Positions 23,523-31,959 of a stretch of DNA of 64,000 nt are shown here, one piece after another. The position numbers and the translations under genes are program-made. Position 1 is the first letter of the stretch, and each line of letters begins with the position of its first letter. The stretch is from assembly GCF_000737515.1 (NCBI RefSeq), contig NZ_CP006587.1:1841001-1905000 (forward strand). The letters run 5' to 3'. The stretch comes from Hymenobacter sp. APR13 (GTDB taxonomy: Bacteria > Bacteroidota > Bacteroidia > Cytophagales > Hymenobacteraceae). A model generated the notes under the pieces. It was not told the origin of the DNA, did no database searches, and saw nothing but the letters and a program-made list of their open reading frames with translations.

Positions 23523-25571
23523 ATGTCAACTAAATCTCAATCTCTCTTTCAACCCGCGCTGGTGTCGGAGGCCGTGAAACAGGCGTTCGTGAAGCTCGAC
23601 CCGCGCATCATGTTCCGCAACCCGGTGATGTTCACCGTGGAAATCGGGACGGTGGTGATGCTGCTCGTGACGCTGGGGCTGCTGGTGAAGCCCGATGCCG
23701 CCCAGGGCTCGTTCGGTTACAACTTCACCGTGTTTGTGGTGCTGTTCCTGACGCTGCTGTTCGCCAACTTCGCCGAGGCCATTGCCGAGGCCCGCGGCAA
23801 GGCTCAGGCCGAAAGCCTGCGCAAAACCCGCGAGGAAACGCCCGCCCGCGTACTCGATGCCAACGGCCAGGAGTCGTCGGTTTCCTCTTCCCAGCTCCAG
23901 AAGGGCCAGATTTTCCTGGTGGAAGCCGGCGAAATCATTCCCACTGATGGCGAAATCATCGAGGGCCTGGCCACCATTGACGAGTCGGCCATTACGGGCG
24001 AGTCGGCCCCGGTGATTCGGGAGGCCGGCGGGGATAAATCCTCCGTCACGGGCGGGACCAAGGTGCTGTCGGACCGTATTAAGGTGGTGGTGACGACGGC
24101 CCCCGGCGAGTCGTTCCTGGACAAGATGATTGCCTTGGTGGAAGGCGCGTCGCGGCAGAAAACGCCCAACGAAATTGCCCTCACCATTCTGCTGGCCGGA
24201 TTTACGCTGGTGTTCGTGCTGGTGTGCGTGACCCTCGCGCCGTTTGCCGAGTACTCCAAGACCCCCATTGCCATTTCGGCCTTCATTGCGCTGTTTGTGT
24301 GCCTGATTCCGACTACCATCGGCGGGCTGCTCTCGGCCATCGGCATTGCGGGCATGGACCGCGCCCTGCGCGCCAACGTCATCACCAAAAGCGGCAAAGC
24401 CGTGGAAACGGCCGGCGACATCGACGTGTTGCTGCTCGATAAAACCGGCACCATCACCATCGGCAACCGCAAAGCCACGCACTTCTGGCCTGCCCCCGGC
24501 ATCACGGAGGCCCAGATGGTAGAAGCCGCCACCCTGGCCTCACTCACCGACGAAACGCCCGAGGGCAAGAGCATTGTGGAGCTGGCCGGCGAAACCCGCC
24601 GCTCCGACGTGGCCGGTCTGCGCACCCGCCTGCAAGGGGCCGAGCTGATCAAGTTCACGGCCGAAACCCGCAGCTCGGGCGTGACGCTGCCGGATGGCAC
24701 CCGCCTGCGCAAGGGCGCTTCCGATGCCATCCGGCAGCTGGCCGCCCGCGCCAACCAGCCCTTCCCCCAGGAAACCACCCAGCGCGTGGAAGCCATTGCC
24801 AGCAACGGCGGCACCCCGCTGGTGGTCAGCCAGAACGACCAGGTGCTGGGCGTGGTGGAGCTGCAGGACATCATCAAGCCCGGCATTCAGGAGCGGTTTG
24901 AGCGCCTGCGCAAAATGGGCATCAAAACGGTGATGGTCACCGGCGACAACCCGCTCACTGCTAAGTTCATTGCCTCAACAGCCGGCGTGGATGACTTCAT
25001 TGCCGAGGCCAAGCCCGAGGACAAGATGACCTACATCCGTCGCGAGCAGCAGCAGGGCAAGCTGGTAGCCATGATGGGCGACGGCACCAACGACGCCCCC
25101 GCCCTGGCCCAGGCCGACGTGGGAGTGGCCATGAACTCGGGTACCCAGGCCGCCAAAGAGGCTGGCAACATGGTGGACCTCGACAACGACCCCACCAAGC
25201 TAATTGCAGTAGTGGAAATTGGGAAGCAGCTGCTGATGACGCGCGGTACGCTCACCACGTTTTCGATTGCCAACGACGTGGCCAAGTACTTCGCCATTGT
25301 GCCCGCGCTGTTCATGGTGGCCATTCCAGCCCTGGGCGCGCTCAACATCATGGGCCTGAAGTCGCCGCAGTCGGCCATCCTCTCGGCCGTGATTTTCAAC
25401 GCCGTAATTATTCCGCTGCTGGTGCCGCTGGCACTGCGCGGGGTGGCCTACAAGCCCATCGGGGCCTCGGCCCTGCTGCGCCGCAACCTGCTGGTGTACG
25501 GCCTGGGCGGCGTCATCATCCCCTTCATCGGCATCAAGGTGATTGACTTGGTAGTAGGGCTGTTTTTGTAG
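23523..25571 (+). CDS. kdpB: Potassium-transporting P-type ATPase subunit KdpB
   Basis: The ATP-hydrolysing P-type subunit of KdpFABC; 682 aa, identical in length to E. coli KdpB. Visible are the actuator TGES motif ([10 protein letters not shown]), the phosphorylation motif LLDKTGTIT near residue 307, the ATP-binding KGAS segment and the hinge [17 protein letters not shown]. These residues indicate an active enzyme. Confidence 0.98.
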   Translation: MSTKSQSLFQPALVSEAVKQAFVKLDPRIMFRNPVMFTVEIGTVVMLLVTLGLLVKPDAAQGSFGYNFTVFVVLFLTLLFANFAEAIAEARGKAQAESLRKTREETPARVLDANGQESSVSSSQLQKGQIFLVEAGEIIPTDGEIIEGLATIDESAITGESAPVIREAGGDKSSVTGGTKVLSDRIKVVVTTAPGESFLDKMIALVEGASRQKTPNEIALTILLAGFTLVFVLVCVTLAPFAEYSKTPIAISAFIALFVCLIPTTIGGLLSAIGIAGMDRALRANVITKSGKAVETAGDIDVLLLDKTGTITIGNRKATHFWPAPGITEAQMVEAATLASLTDETPEGKSIVELAGETRRSDVAGLRTRLQGAELIKFTAETRSSGVTLPDGTRLRKGASDAIRQLAARANQPFPQETTQRVEAIASNGGTPLVVSQNDQVLGVVELQDIIKPGIQERFERLRKMGIKTVMVTGDNPLTAKFIASTAGVDDFIAEAKPEDKMTYIRREQQQGKLVAMMGDGTNDAPALAQADVGVAMNSGTQAAKEAGNMVDLDNDPTKLIAVVEIGKQLLMTRGTLTTFSIANDVAKYFAIVPALFMVAIPALGALNIMGLKSPQSAILSAVIFNAVIIPLLVPLALRGVAYKPIGASALLRRNLLVYGLGGVIIPFIGIKVIDLVVGLFL

Positions 25572-25592
25572 GAAATAGAAAAACAAAATCGG

Positions 25593-25692
25593 CTGTCATC
25601 CTGAGCGGAGCGAAGGACCTTATTACGTCTGGATTACGACTGAACGACTTGTTCAGGCGTGATAAGGTCCTTCGCTCCGCTCAGGATGACAG
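25593..25692. repeat. Intact family B hairpin (kdpB-kdpC gap)
   Basis: CTGTCATCCTGAGCGGAGCG + AAGGACCTTATTACG and its inverted copy with arms of about 35 nt; exactly 100 bp. Reference copy for family B. Confidence 0.96.
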
Positions 25693-25716
25693 ACAAACAA
25701 TCGACGCAAAATCAAC

Positions 25717-26277
25717 ATGAAACAGAACCTGCTTCCCGCATTCCGCCTGACCCTTGTGCTGCTGGTGGTGTGCTGCCTGATTTACCCCGCCTTGGTGTGG
25801 GCCGGCGCTCAGCTGGCCCCGGCCGGCGGGCATGGCGAAACCATCAGCCACAAGGGCCGCGTGGTAGGCTACGATAACGTGGGCCAGCGCTTCACCCGGC
25901 CCGAATACTTCCAGGGCCGCCCCTCGGCCGTGGATTACAACGCCGCCGGCTCGGCCGGCTCCAACAAAGGCCCCAGCAACCCCGACTACCTGGCTACCGT
26001 GCAGGCCCGCCTCGATACGTTTCTGGTGCAGAACCCCGGCGTAACCAAGGCCCAGGTGCCGGCCGAGTTGCTCACTGCCTCCGGCTCGGGCCTCGACCCG
26101 CACCTCTCGCCGGCCGCCGCCGCCGTGCAGGTAGCCCGCGTGGCTAAAGTCCGCAACCTCGATGCCGCCAAGGTGCAGGCCCTGGTGACGGAGCACACCC
26201 AGCACAGCGCCTTCGGCCCCGACCGGGTGAACGTGCTGCGCCTGAACGTGGTCCTCGACGCCCTGCAGAACCGCTAG
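25717..26277 (+). CDS. kdpC: Potassium-transporting ATPase subunit KdpC
   Basis: A 186-aa subunit with one N-terminal transmembrane helix (about 9-30) and an extracytoplasmic domain. Family blocks are FTRPEYFQGRPSAVDYNAA (about 49-67), SNKGPSNPDY (about 71-80), ASGSGLDPHLSPAAA (about 113-127) and the C-terminal VNVLRLNVVLDAL. Probably helps load K+ or couple KdpA to KdpB. Confidence 0.97.
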   Translation: MKQNLLPAFRLTLVLLVVCCLIYPALVWAGAQLAPAGGHGETISHKGRVVGYDNVGQRFTRPEYFQGRPSAVDYNAAGSAGSNKGPSNPDYLATVQARLDTFLVQNPGVTKAQVPAELLTASGSGLDPHLSPAAAAVQVARVAKVRNLDAAKVQALVTEHTQHSAFGPDRVNVLRLNVVLDALQNR

Positions 26278-26280
26278 CCG

Positions 26281-26415
26281 GTGGCTGCCTCCGCGCATCG
26301 GGCCCGCGCCCACTACCGGCTGCGCGCCCACCGGCACCGCGGCCGCCGCTTCCGCCCCGGCTACACCCTGCTGGCTCTGGCGCTGCTGTGGCTGCTGCTG
26401 CAACTAGTGGTCTGA
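26281..26415 (+). CDS. Possible 44-aa basic membrane peptide after kdpC
   Basis: A GTG codon three bases after the kdpC stop opens a 44-codon frame: a strongly basic first half (about ten Arg and several His, from AHRARAHYRL to RHRGRRFRPG) and then one hydrophobic helix (YTLLALALLWLLLQLVV). Positive-inside topology and tight spacing favour a real peptide, but the high GC makes chance arginine-rich frames common. Confidence 0.35.
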   Translation: MAASAHRARAHYRLRAHRHRGRRFRPGYTLLALALLWLLLQLVV

Positions 26416-26513
26416 GGCAGTAGCCAGTAGCGCGAACTGTGTAGTTCGCGCCCCCGCGCCGTTGCAACGATTGTCGTTCTGGGGCGCGAACTACAAAGTT
26501 CGCGCTACTGCCT
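26416..26513. repeat. Family E hairpin (kdpC-porin gap)
   Basis: GGCAGTAGCCAGTAGCGCGA + ACT and AGTTCGCGCTACTGCC are the outer arms. Within the element GCGCGAACTGTGTAGTTCGC and GCGCGAACTACAAAGTTCGC are smaller palindromes. Confidence 0.88.
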
Positions 26514-26581
26514 CCCGGCTCGTTTTTGTTGCTTTACATCCTCAATTCTGTATTACTTCCCCGCCATCCGCCTGATCAAAA

Positions 26582-26628
26582 ATCGTCAGGCTCCCCCTCT
26601 CCCCGTGGAGAGGAGGCCGGGGGGTGAG
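26582..26628. repeat. Family F fragment
   Basis: CCCCCTCTCC-CCGT-GGAGAGGAGG followed by GGGGGGTGAGGT, the same end sequence as the copy at 9615-9706. Confidence 0.65.
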
Positions 26629-26652
26629 GTTCTCCGCATTCTTTCTCTCCCA

Positions 26653-27762
26653 ATGAAACCACTGGTTCTCCTTACTGCTACTGCACTGCTCACGGCTTCG
26701 GCTGCTACGGCCCAAACCACGCCCGATTCCACGGCAGCTGCGGCGGCTCCGGCCAATCCGCTGACTACCTACGGGTTTGTGGATGGCTACTACGGCTATG
26801 ATTTCAAGCACGCGGCCACCAACCAGCGGCCCGGCTTTCTGTACTCGCACAACCGCCAGAACGAGTTTACGGTGAACAACGCCGTTATCGGTCTGCGCTA
26901 CGACAACGGGCAGGTGCGCGGGGCCCTGGGCCTGCACGCGGGCACCTACGTATCGGCCAACTATGCGGCTGAGGACCCGGTGCTCAAGCATCTGTACGAA
27001 GCTTATGCGGGCTTTCGACCCTTCAAAAAAGCCTGGCTTGACGTGGGTATTTTCGGCTCGCACATCGGGTTTGAGTCGGCCCTGAGCAAGGACAACTGGA
27101 CGCTGACCCGCTCGTTGATGGCCGAAAACTCGCCGTACTACGAGGCCGGGGCGCGGCTGACCTACGAGGTGAGCCCCAAGCTGACGCTGACCGGCCTGGC
27201 ACTCAACGGCTGGCAGAATATCCGCGAAAACAACCAAGCCAAAGCCCTGGGCACTCAGATTCAGTGGAAGCCCACCGATAAGCTACTCATCAACAGCAGC
27301 ACCTTCTACGGCAACGAGCAGCCCCAGGACTCGGTGCGCCGCCGCCGCTACTTCCACGATTTCTACGTGAGCTACGCCGCCACCGACCGCCTCAGCCTGG
27401 CCCTGGTGTTCGACGTGGGCAAGCAGGAAAGCGAGCAGCGCGGCGGCAAGGCCGATACCTGGCACACCGGCGCGGCCTTCGTGCGCTACAAGCTGGCCGA
27501 TAAGTGGACCGCCGCCGCCCGCGCTGAGTACTACAATGCCGACCGGGGCGTCATTATCAGCACCATTTCGCCGGTAGCCGCCGCCACCGATTTCAAGGTG
27601 CAGGCCGCCTCGCTCAACCTCGACTACGCGCCCACCAGCAACGTGACGTTCCGGGTAGAGGGCCGCACCTTCCACGGCCGCCAACCCTTCCTCACCGACC
27701 GCAACGGCAACCCCACCCGCAACTACGGCAACCTCACCAGCAGCATCGTGCTGTCGTTTTAG
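26653..27762 (+). CDS. Outer-membrane porin (beta-barrel porin-2 type) in the kdp operon
   Basis: A 369-aa protein. MKPLVLLTATALLTASAATA is a signal peptide; the rest is a beta barrel with many alternating aromatic strands (YGFVDGYYGYDF at the start) and a C-terminal Phe (SSIVLSF), typical of outer-membrane proteins. It resembles the OmpL-like porin-2 family, often found next to kdp genes in Bacteroidota. It may let K+ reach the pump at the outer membrane; this is inferred from position only. The start is chosen at the signal peptide; the open frame upstream is repeat sequence. Confidence 0.82.
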   Translation: MKPLVLLTATALLTASAATAQTTPDSTAAAAAPANPLTTYGFVDGYYGYDFKHAATNQRPGFLYSHNRQNEFTVNNAVIGLRYDNGQVRGALGLHAGTYVSANYAAEDPVLKHLYEAYAGFRPFKKAWLDVGIFGSHIGFESALSKDNWTLTRSLMAENSPYYEAGARLTYEVSPKLTLTGLALNGWQNIRENNQAKALGTQIQWKPTDKLLINSSTFYGNEQPQDSVRRRRYFHDFYVSYAATDRLSLALVFDVGKQESEQRGGKADTWHTGAAFVRYKLADKWTAAARAEYYNADRGVIISTISPVAAATDFKVQAASLNLDYAPTSNVTFRVEGRTFHGRQPFLTDRNGNPTRNYGNLTSSIVLSF

Positions 27763-27789
27763 AGTACTCAGCCAGCACGACAACATAGC

Positions 27790-27986
27790 ACGTCATTCCG
27801 AGCAGCGCGAGGAATCTCGCGTGCTGACGTTGCCAAGCTACCTGTCATGCTGAGCGTAGCCGAAGCATCTCTCCCGCTTCGTTGAGCTACCATTTCAAGA
27901 GTCAGCACGCGAGATTCCTCGCGCTACTCGGAATGACGTTCTACCAAAGCGGTAGAGATGTTTCGGCTGCGCTCAGCATGACGTTC
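27790..27986. repeat. Two interlocked hairpin repeats (porin-kdpD gap)
   Basis: Four arms in the order L1 (27790-27831), L2 (27843-27885), R1 (27898-27941), R2 (27942-27986). L1 pairs with R1 (GAGGAATCTCGCGTGCTGAC core) and L2 with R2 (GAAGCATCTCTCCCGCTTCG core). The arms alternate, so the two hairpins cannot both form except as a pseudoknot. Confidence 0.9.
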
Positions 27987-28002
27987 TATTATCTCCTTAA
28001 CC

Positions 28003-29184
28003 ATGTCAACCCCAGCCGACAACCACGACGACCAACAGCGCGACCAATCGGCCGAGCGGTTTCTGCGGCTGGTGCAGCAGCGGCGGCGCGGGCGGCTGAA
28101 GGTGTACCTGGGGCTGGCTGCCGGCGTGGGCAAAACCTACCGCCTGCTGCAGGAAGCCCACGAGCTGCGCGCCCACGGCGTGGATGTGGTGTTGGGCTAC
28201 GTGGAAACCCACGGCCGCCCCGGCACCGTGGCCCAGCTGCGCGACCTGCCCACCGTGCCGCGCAAGCACATCTTCTACAAGGGCCGCCTGCTGGAGGAGC
28301 TGGACGTGCAGGGCATTCTGCAGCGCCGCCCCTCGGTGGTGGTAGTGGATGAGCTGGCCCACACCAACGTGCCTGGCTCCGAAAACGAGAAACGCTGGCA
28401 GGACGTGGAGCAGCTGGTGCGGGCCGGTATTTCGGTGCTTACGGCCGTCAACATTCAGCATCTCGAAAGCCTGCACGACCAGGTGCTGCGCATCACCGGC
28501 ACCGACGTGACGGAACGCGTGCCCGACCAAGTGCTGAAGCTGGCCGACGAGGTGGTGAACGTGGACCTGACTGTGGGCGAACTGCGCGCCCGCCTGGAGG
28601 AAGGCAAAATCTACGATGCGGCCAAGGTTCCCACGGCGCTGGCTAACTTCTTTCAGGCCGAAAACCTGCTGCAGCTGCGCCAGCTAGCCGTGCGCGAAAC
28701 CGCCAACCTCATCAGCCGCCAGATTGAAACCGACGGCGGCGGGGCCGCGCCCGTGGCTCCCGAGCGCCGCAACCAGGACCGCCTGCTGGCCTGCATCAAC
28801 GCCAACGCCCCCGCCGCCAAGGAAATCATCCGCAAAACCAGCCGCCTCGCCGACCGCCTCTCGGCCGCCTCCTGGGCCGTGCTCTACGTGCAAACGCCCC
28901 GCGAAGCGGCCGACCGCATCAACCTGGCCACCCAGCGCCACCTGCTCAACAACCTGCAGCTCACTACCGAGCTGGGCGGCCAGATTCTGCGCGTGAAAGC
29001 CACCGACGCGGTACCCGAAATCCTGCGCGTGGCCCAGGAAAAAGGCGTCACGCTGCTGATTTGCGGCGTCACCAGCGAGAAAAGCTGGTGGCAGCGCCTG
29101 CTGCGCCCCGGCGTAACGCGCCGCCTCATCCGCGCCGTAGCCCGCTCCCCGCTGGACGTGGACGTGTTTCTGGTGAGTTACTGA
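28003..29184 (+). CDS. kdpD: KdpD N-terminal sensor half (no kinase domain)
   Basis: A 393-aa cytosolic protein equal to the N-terminal part of KdpD (894 aa in E. coli). It has the KdpD domain (about 25-235) with Walker A GLAAGVGKT near residues 37-45 and the DELAHTN segment, then a universal-stress-like domain (about 250-390). The four membrane helices, GAF region, His box and ATPase domain of full KdpD are absent, and the frame ends cleanly with TGA and no sign of a frameshift. A separate histidine kinase follows after a 100-bp hairpin, so the sensor is encoded in two genes. Such stand-alone KdpD parts sense K+ or c-di-AMP in other bacteria. Confidence 0.92.
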   Translation: MSTPADNHDDQQRDQSAERFLRLVQQRRRGRLKVYLGLAAGVGKTYRLLQEAHELRAHGVDVVLGYVETHGRPGTVAQLRDLPTVPRKHIFYKGRLLEELDVQGILQRRPSVVVVDELAHTNVPGSENEKRWQDVEQLVRAGISVLTAVNIQHLESLHDQVLRITGTDVTERVPDQVLKLADEVVNVDLTVGELRARLEEGKIYDAAKVPTALANFFQAENLLQLRQLAVRETANLISRQIETDGGGAAPVAPERRNQDRLLACINANAPAAKEIIRKTSRLADRLSAASWAVLYVQTPREAADRINLATQRHLLNNLQLTTELGGQILRVKATDAVPEILRVAQEKGVTLLICGVTSEKSWWQRLLRPGVTRRLIRAVARSPLDVDVFLVSY

Positions 29185-29205
29185 CTGGTGTAATCTGGTA
29201 AAAGT

Positions 29206-29305
29206 CTGTCATCCTGAGCGGAGCGAAGGACCTTACCACGTCGGAGTTAGTATTGAATGAGTCGCGCCGGAGTAATAAGGTCCTTCGCTCCGCTCAGGAT
29301 GACAG
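29206..29305. repeat. Intact family B hairpin (kdpD-kinase gap)
   Basis: CTGTCATCCTGAGCGGAGCG + AAGGACCTTA and its inverted copy; 100 bp, outer 30 nt identical to the copy at 25593. It ends 20 bp before the kinase start codon. Confidence 0.96.
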
Positions 29306-29325
29306 AATTGAACAACATCCCGCCC

Positions 29326-31074
29326 ATGAACCTCAAAACCAAAATCACCCTGGCCTTCGTCACTATGCTGCTGCTGCTGCTGGGGGTGAGTGCGTTTACC
29401 CTGTTCTCGCTCAACCGCCTCGACCGCACGGCGCGCAATGTGCTGCAGGACAACTTCTACTCCGTAGAGCTGGGCCAGCGCATGCTGCGCGCCCTTGACA
29501 GCGTGCAGACCGCGCCGCCGGTGGCGTTGGCCAGCTTCCGGGAGGCTCTTACCCGCGAGGCCGGCAACGTGACGGAAGTGGGCGAGCAGGCGGTGGTAGA
29601 CAGCCTCACGGCCACGCTGGCCCGCTACGAGCGGCTGCCCCAGGCCGCCACCGCCGCCCGGCTCCGCACGCTCACCTACCGCATGATTGACCTGAACACC
29701 CAGGCCCTCACCCGCAAAAACGAAGCCGCCAACCTTACCGCTACCCGGCAGCAGCGCTACGTACTGGCGCTGCTCACCTTCGCCTTACTGACTTCCCTGC
29801 TGTTCGTGCTGAGCGTGCCTGAGGCGGCCGTGGGGGGCCTGCGCAAGCTCACGGCCAGCATCGAAAACGCCACCAACCAGGATTATTCGTCCTCCATTCC
29901 GGTGGAAAGCTACGATGAGTTTGGCACCGTGGCGCGGGCCTTCAACCGCATGCTGGTACAGCTGCAGGACTACCGCACCTCCACGCTGGCCCAGCTGATG
30001 GCCGAGCGCAACCGCGCCGCCAGCATCGTAAACAACCTCGATGAGGGCCTGCTGCTGGTGGATGAGCACCGCCGGGTGCTGCTGGTGAATCCCGTGGCTG
30101 CCGAGCTGCTGGGCCAGCCCGCCGCCGGACTGCTGGGCCAGCCGGCCGACGAACTGGCCCGCCACAACGACCTTTTCCGGGAGCTGCTGCGCCATTTGGA
30201 TACGCCCGCCGCCCAGCGCCCCCAGGAGCCCGCCCCGGTGCTCACGCTGGCCCGCAACGGCGAGGAGGTATACTACCGCGTGGCCGTAAACGACGTTATC
30301 AGCTTCAACGAGGCGCTGGACAAGATGGAATTCGTGGGCTCCATTCTCACCCTGCACAACGTGTCGGAGTTCAAGAAGCTGGACCAGGCCAAGTCGAACT
30401 TCCTGGCTACGGTGTCGCACGAGCTGAAAACGCCGCTGTCGAGTATCAACTTCAGTTTGAAGCTGCTGCAGAACGGCAAGGTGGGCGCCGTAAACGAGGA
30501 GCAGCAGCGCATTCTGGCCACCATCAAGCAGGAAAACCAGCGGCTGCTGAAGCTGGTGGGCGAGCTGATTGACGTGTCGCGGCTGGAATCGGGCAACATC
30601 CAGCTCAACTTCCAGCCCACCCAGGTGCGCGACATCGTGCAGTTCGCCGCCGATACCATCCAGCTCCAGCTTCAGCCCAAGCAGCTCACCCTCGATATCC
30701 AGGTGCCCGCCGAGCTGCCCCCCGTGCGCGCCGACATCGAGAAAACCACCTGGGTGCTGCTCAACCTGCTGGCCAACGGCATCCGTTACTCACCCGAGCA
30801 GGGCCAGCTGCACATTCGGGCGGCGCTGGCCCCGGGCGGGCAGCAGGTGGAGGTGTTGGTGCAGGACGACGGCCCCGGTATTGCGCCCCAGTACCAGGAA
30901 AAAATCTTCCAGCGCTTCGTGCAGATTCCCGATAAAACCGGCTACCGCGGCGGCTCGGGCCTGGGCCTGAGCATTGCCCGCGAGTTCATCGGCAGCCAGG
31001 GCGGGCAGCTGTGGGTGGAAAGCGAGCTGGGCAGCGGCAGCACCTTCCGCTTCACGCTGCCGGTGGCCGGCTGA
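29326..31074 (+). CDS. Membrane histidine kinase of the kdp region
   Basis: A 582-aa sensor kinase: transmembrane helix 7-29, a periplasmic helical sensor of about 115 residues, a second helix 145-163, HAMP (164-216), PAS (about 225-350), HisKA with the phospho-acceptor His365 in TVSHELKTPLSS, and an ATPase domain with the N box (LLNLLANGIRYSP), GPGIAP and GSGLGLSI. The start MNLKTKITLAF is chosen because it begins the first helix; the longer frame is repeat sequence. It probably phosphorylates the NtrC-type regulator 9 kb upstream, with KdpD acting on either of them. Confidence 0.9.
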   Translation: MNLKTKITLAFVTMLLLLLGVSAFTLFSLNRLDRTARNVLQDNFYSVELGQRMLRALDSVQTAPPVALASFREALTREAGNVTEVGEQAVVDSLTATLARYERLPQAATAARLRTLTYRMIDLNTQALTRKNEAANLTATRQQRYVLALLTFALLTSLLFVLSVPEAAVGGLRKLTASIENATNQDYSSSIPVESYDEFGTVARAFNRMLVQLQDYRTSTLAQLMAERNRAASIVNNLDEGLLLVDEHRRVLLVNPVAAELLGQPAAGLLGQPADELARHNDLFRELLRHLDTPAAQRPQEPAPVLTLARNGEEVYYRVAVNDVISFNEALDKMEFVGSILTLHNVSEFKKLDQAKSNFLATVSHELKTPLSSINFSLKLLQNGKVGAVNEEQQRILATIKQENQRLLKLVGELIDVSRLESGNIQLNFQPTQVRDIVQFAADTIQLQLQPKQLTLDIQVPAELPPVRADIEKTTWVLLNLLANGIRYSPEQGQLHIRAALAPGGQQVEVLVQDDGPGIAPQYQEKIFQRFVQIPDKTGYRGGSGLGLSIAREFIGSQGGQLWVESELGSGSTFRFTLPVAG

Positions 31075-31252
31075 AAAGAGGGTCCGGTACGCTGGTGGAT
31101 AACCTCCCCCGATTTATGCAGCAGCCCACGCACTTATGGGCTGCTTTTATAGGCTCAGTGAAATATTTTTCACGTCCGATAAATCCAATTATCCAGTCAG
31201 GGGCGTAAGTGCTTTCAAATCAACCACCCCCCTTCTTCTTCCTTCCTTGATT

Positions 31253-31825
31253 ATGAAAAAGACCCTTCTTTCTTTCGCTGTAATGGCCTTTATGGGCGCT
31301 GCTTCGGTTTCTTCGGCTCAGGCTCAGGCCAAGATGACGCCCGGCACCGTATCGGTGGGAGGCCAGGCCATGTACCCGAATAAGAACATTGTGGAAAACG
31401 CCGTCAACTCGGCCGACCACACCACACTGGTAGCTGCTGTGAAGGCTGCCGGCCTCGTGGAAACCCTGCAGGGCAAAGGCCCCTTCACGGTATTCGCTCC
31501 TACCAACGCCGCCTTCAGCGCCCTGCCAGCCGGCACCGTTGAAACGCTGGTGAAGCCCGAGAACAAGGCAACCCTCACCAAAATCCTGACCTACCACGTG
31601 GTAGCCGGCAACATGACCGCCGACAAGATTATGGCCGCCATCAAAGCCGGCAAAGGCACCGCCAGCCTCAAAACCGTGAGCGGCGGCACCCTGAAAGCCA
31701 TGATGAACGGCCCCAAAAACGTAGTGCTGGTTGACGAGAAAGGCAACGTCTCGACCATCTCCACCTACGACGTGACCCAGAGCAACGGCGTGATTCACGT
31801 AATCGACAAAGTTCTGATGCCCTAA
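31253..31825 (+). CDS. Secreted fasciclin-domain protein
   Basis: A 190-aa exported protein: signal peptide [20 protein letters not shown] (cleavage likely after AQA near residue 24) and one complete fasciclin (FAS1) domain with [17 protein letters not shown] and the C-terminal [16 protein letters not shown]1 domains mediate adhesion at cell surfaces. A strong terminator follows. No operon partner. Confidence 0.92.
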   Translation: MKKTLLSFAVMAFMGAASVSSAQAQAKMTPGTVSVGGQAMYPNKNIVENAVNSADHTTLVAAVKAAGLVETLQGKGPFTVFAPTNAAFSALPAGTVETLVKPENKATLTKILTYHVVAGNMTADKIMAAIKAGKGTASLKTVSGGTLKAMMNGPKNVVLVDEKGNVSTISTYDVTQSNGVIHVIDKVLMP

Positions 31826-31850
31826 TCCAACCGGTGTTTTGACACCAGCA

Positions 31851-31887
31851 AAAAGCGCCTTTCCAGCTGGGAAGGCGCTTTTTTTGG
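31851..31887. terminator. Bidirectional terminator
   Basis: AAAGCGCCTTTCC-agct-GGGAAGGCGCTTT with seven T on the plus strand and TTTTTGC on the minus strand. It serves the fasciclin gene and the converging J-domain gene. Confidence 0.9.
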
Positions 31888-31899
31888 TTGATAGTCTGT

Positions 31900-31946
31900 A
31901 GTTGTTCGTTGTCAGTTGTCAGAACTGTACTAACAACTGACAACTA
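31900..31946. repeat. Short family G inverted repeat
   Basis: AGTTGTTCGTTGTCAGTTGT on the left and ACAACTGACAACT on the right, around a short centre. Same units as at 21561-21682. Confidence 0.75.
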
Positions 31947-31959
31947 CTGTCACCTAAAC

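Noticed and set aside
29257..29325. Upstream start of the histidine kinase
   Set aside because: Those codons translate the right arm of a family B hairpin; the first membrane helix begins at the later ATG.
28003..31074. KdpD broken by a frameshift into two genes
   Set aside because: The second protein has its own membrane sensor, HAMP and PAS domains unlike the C-terminal half of KdpD, and 141 bp with a hairpin separates the two.
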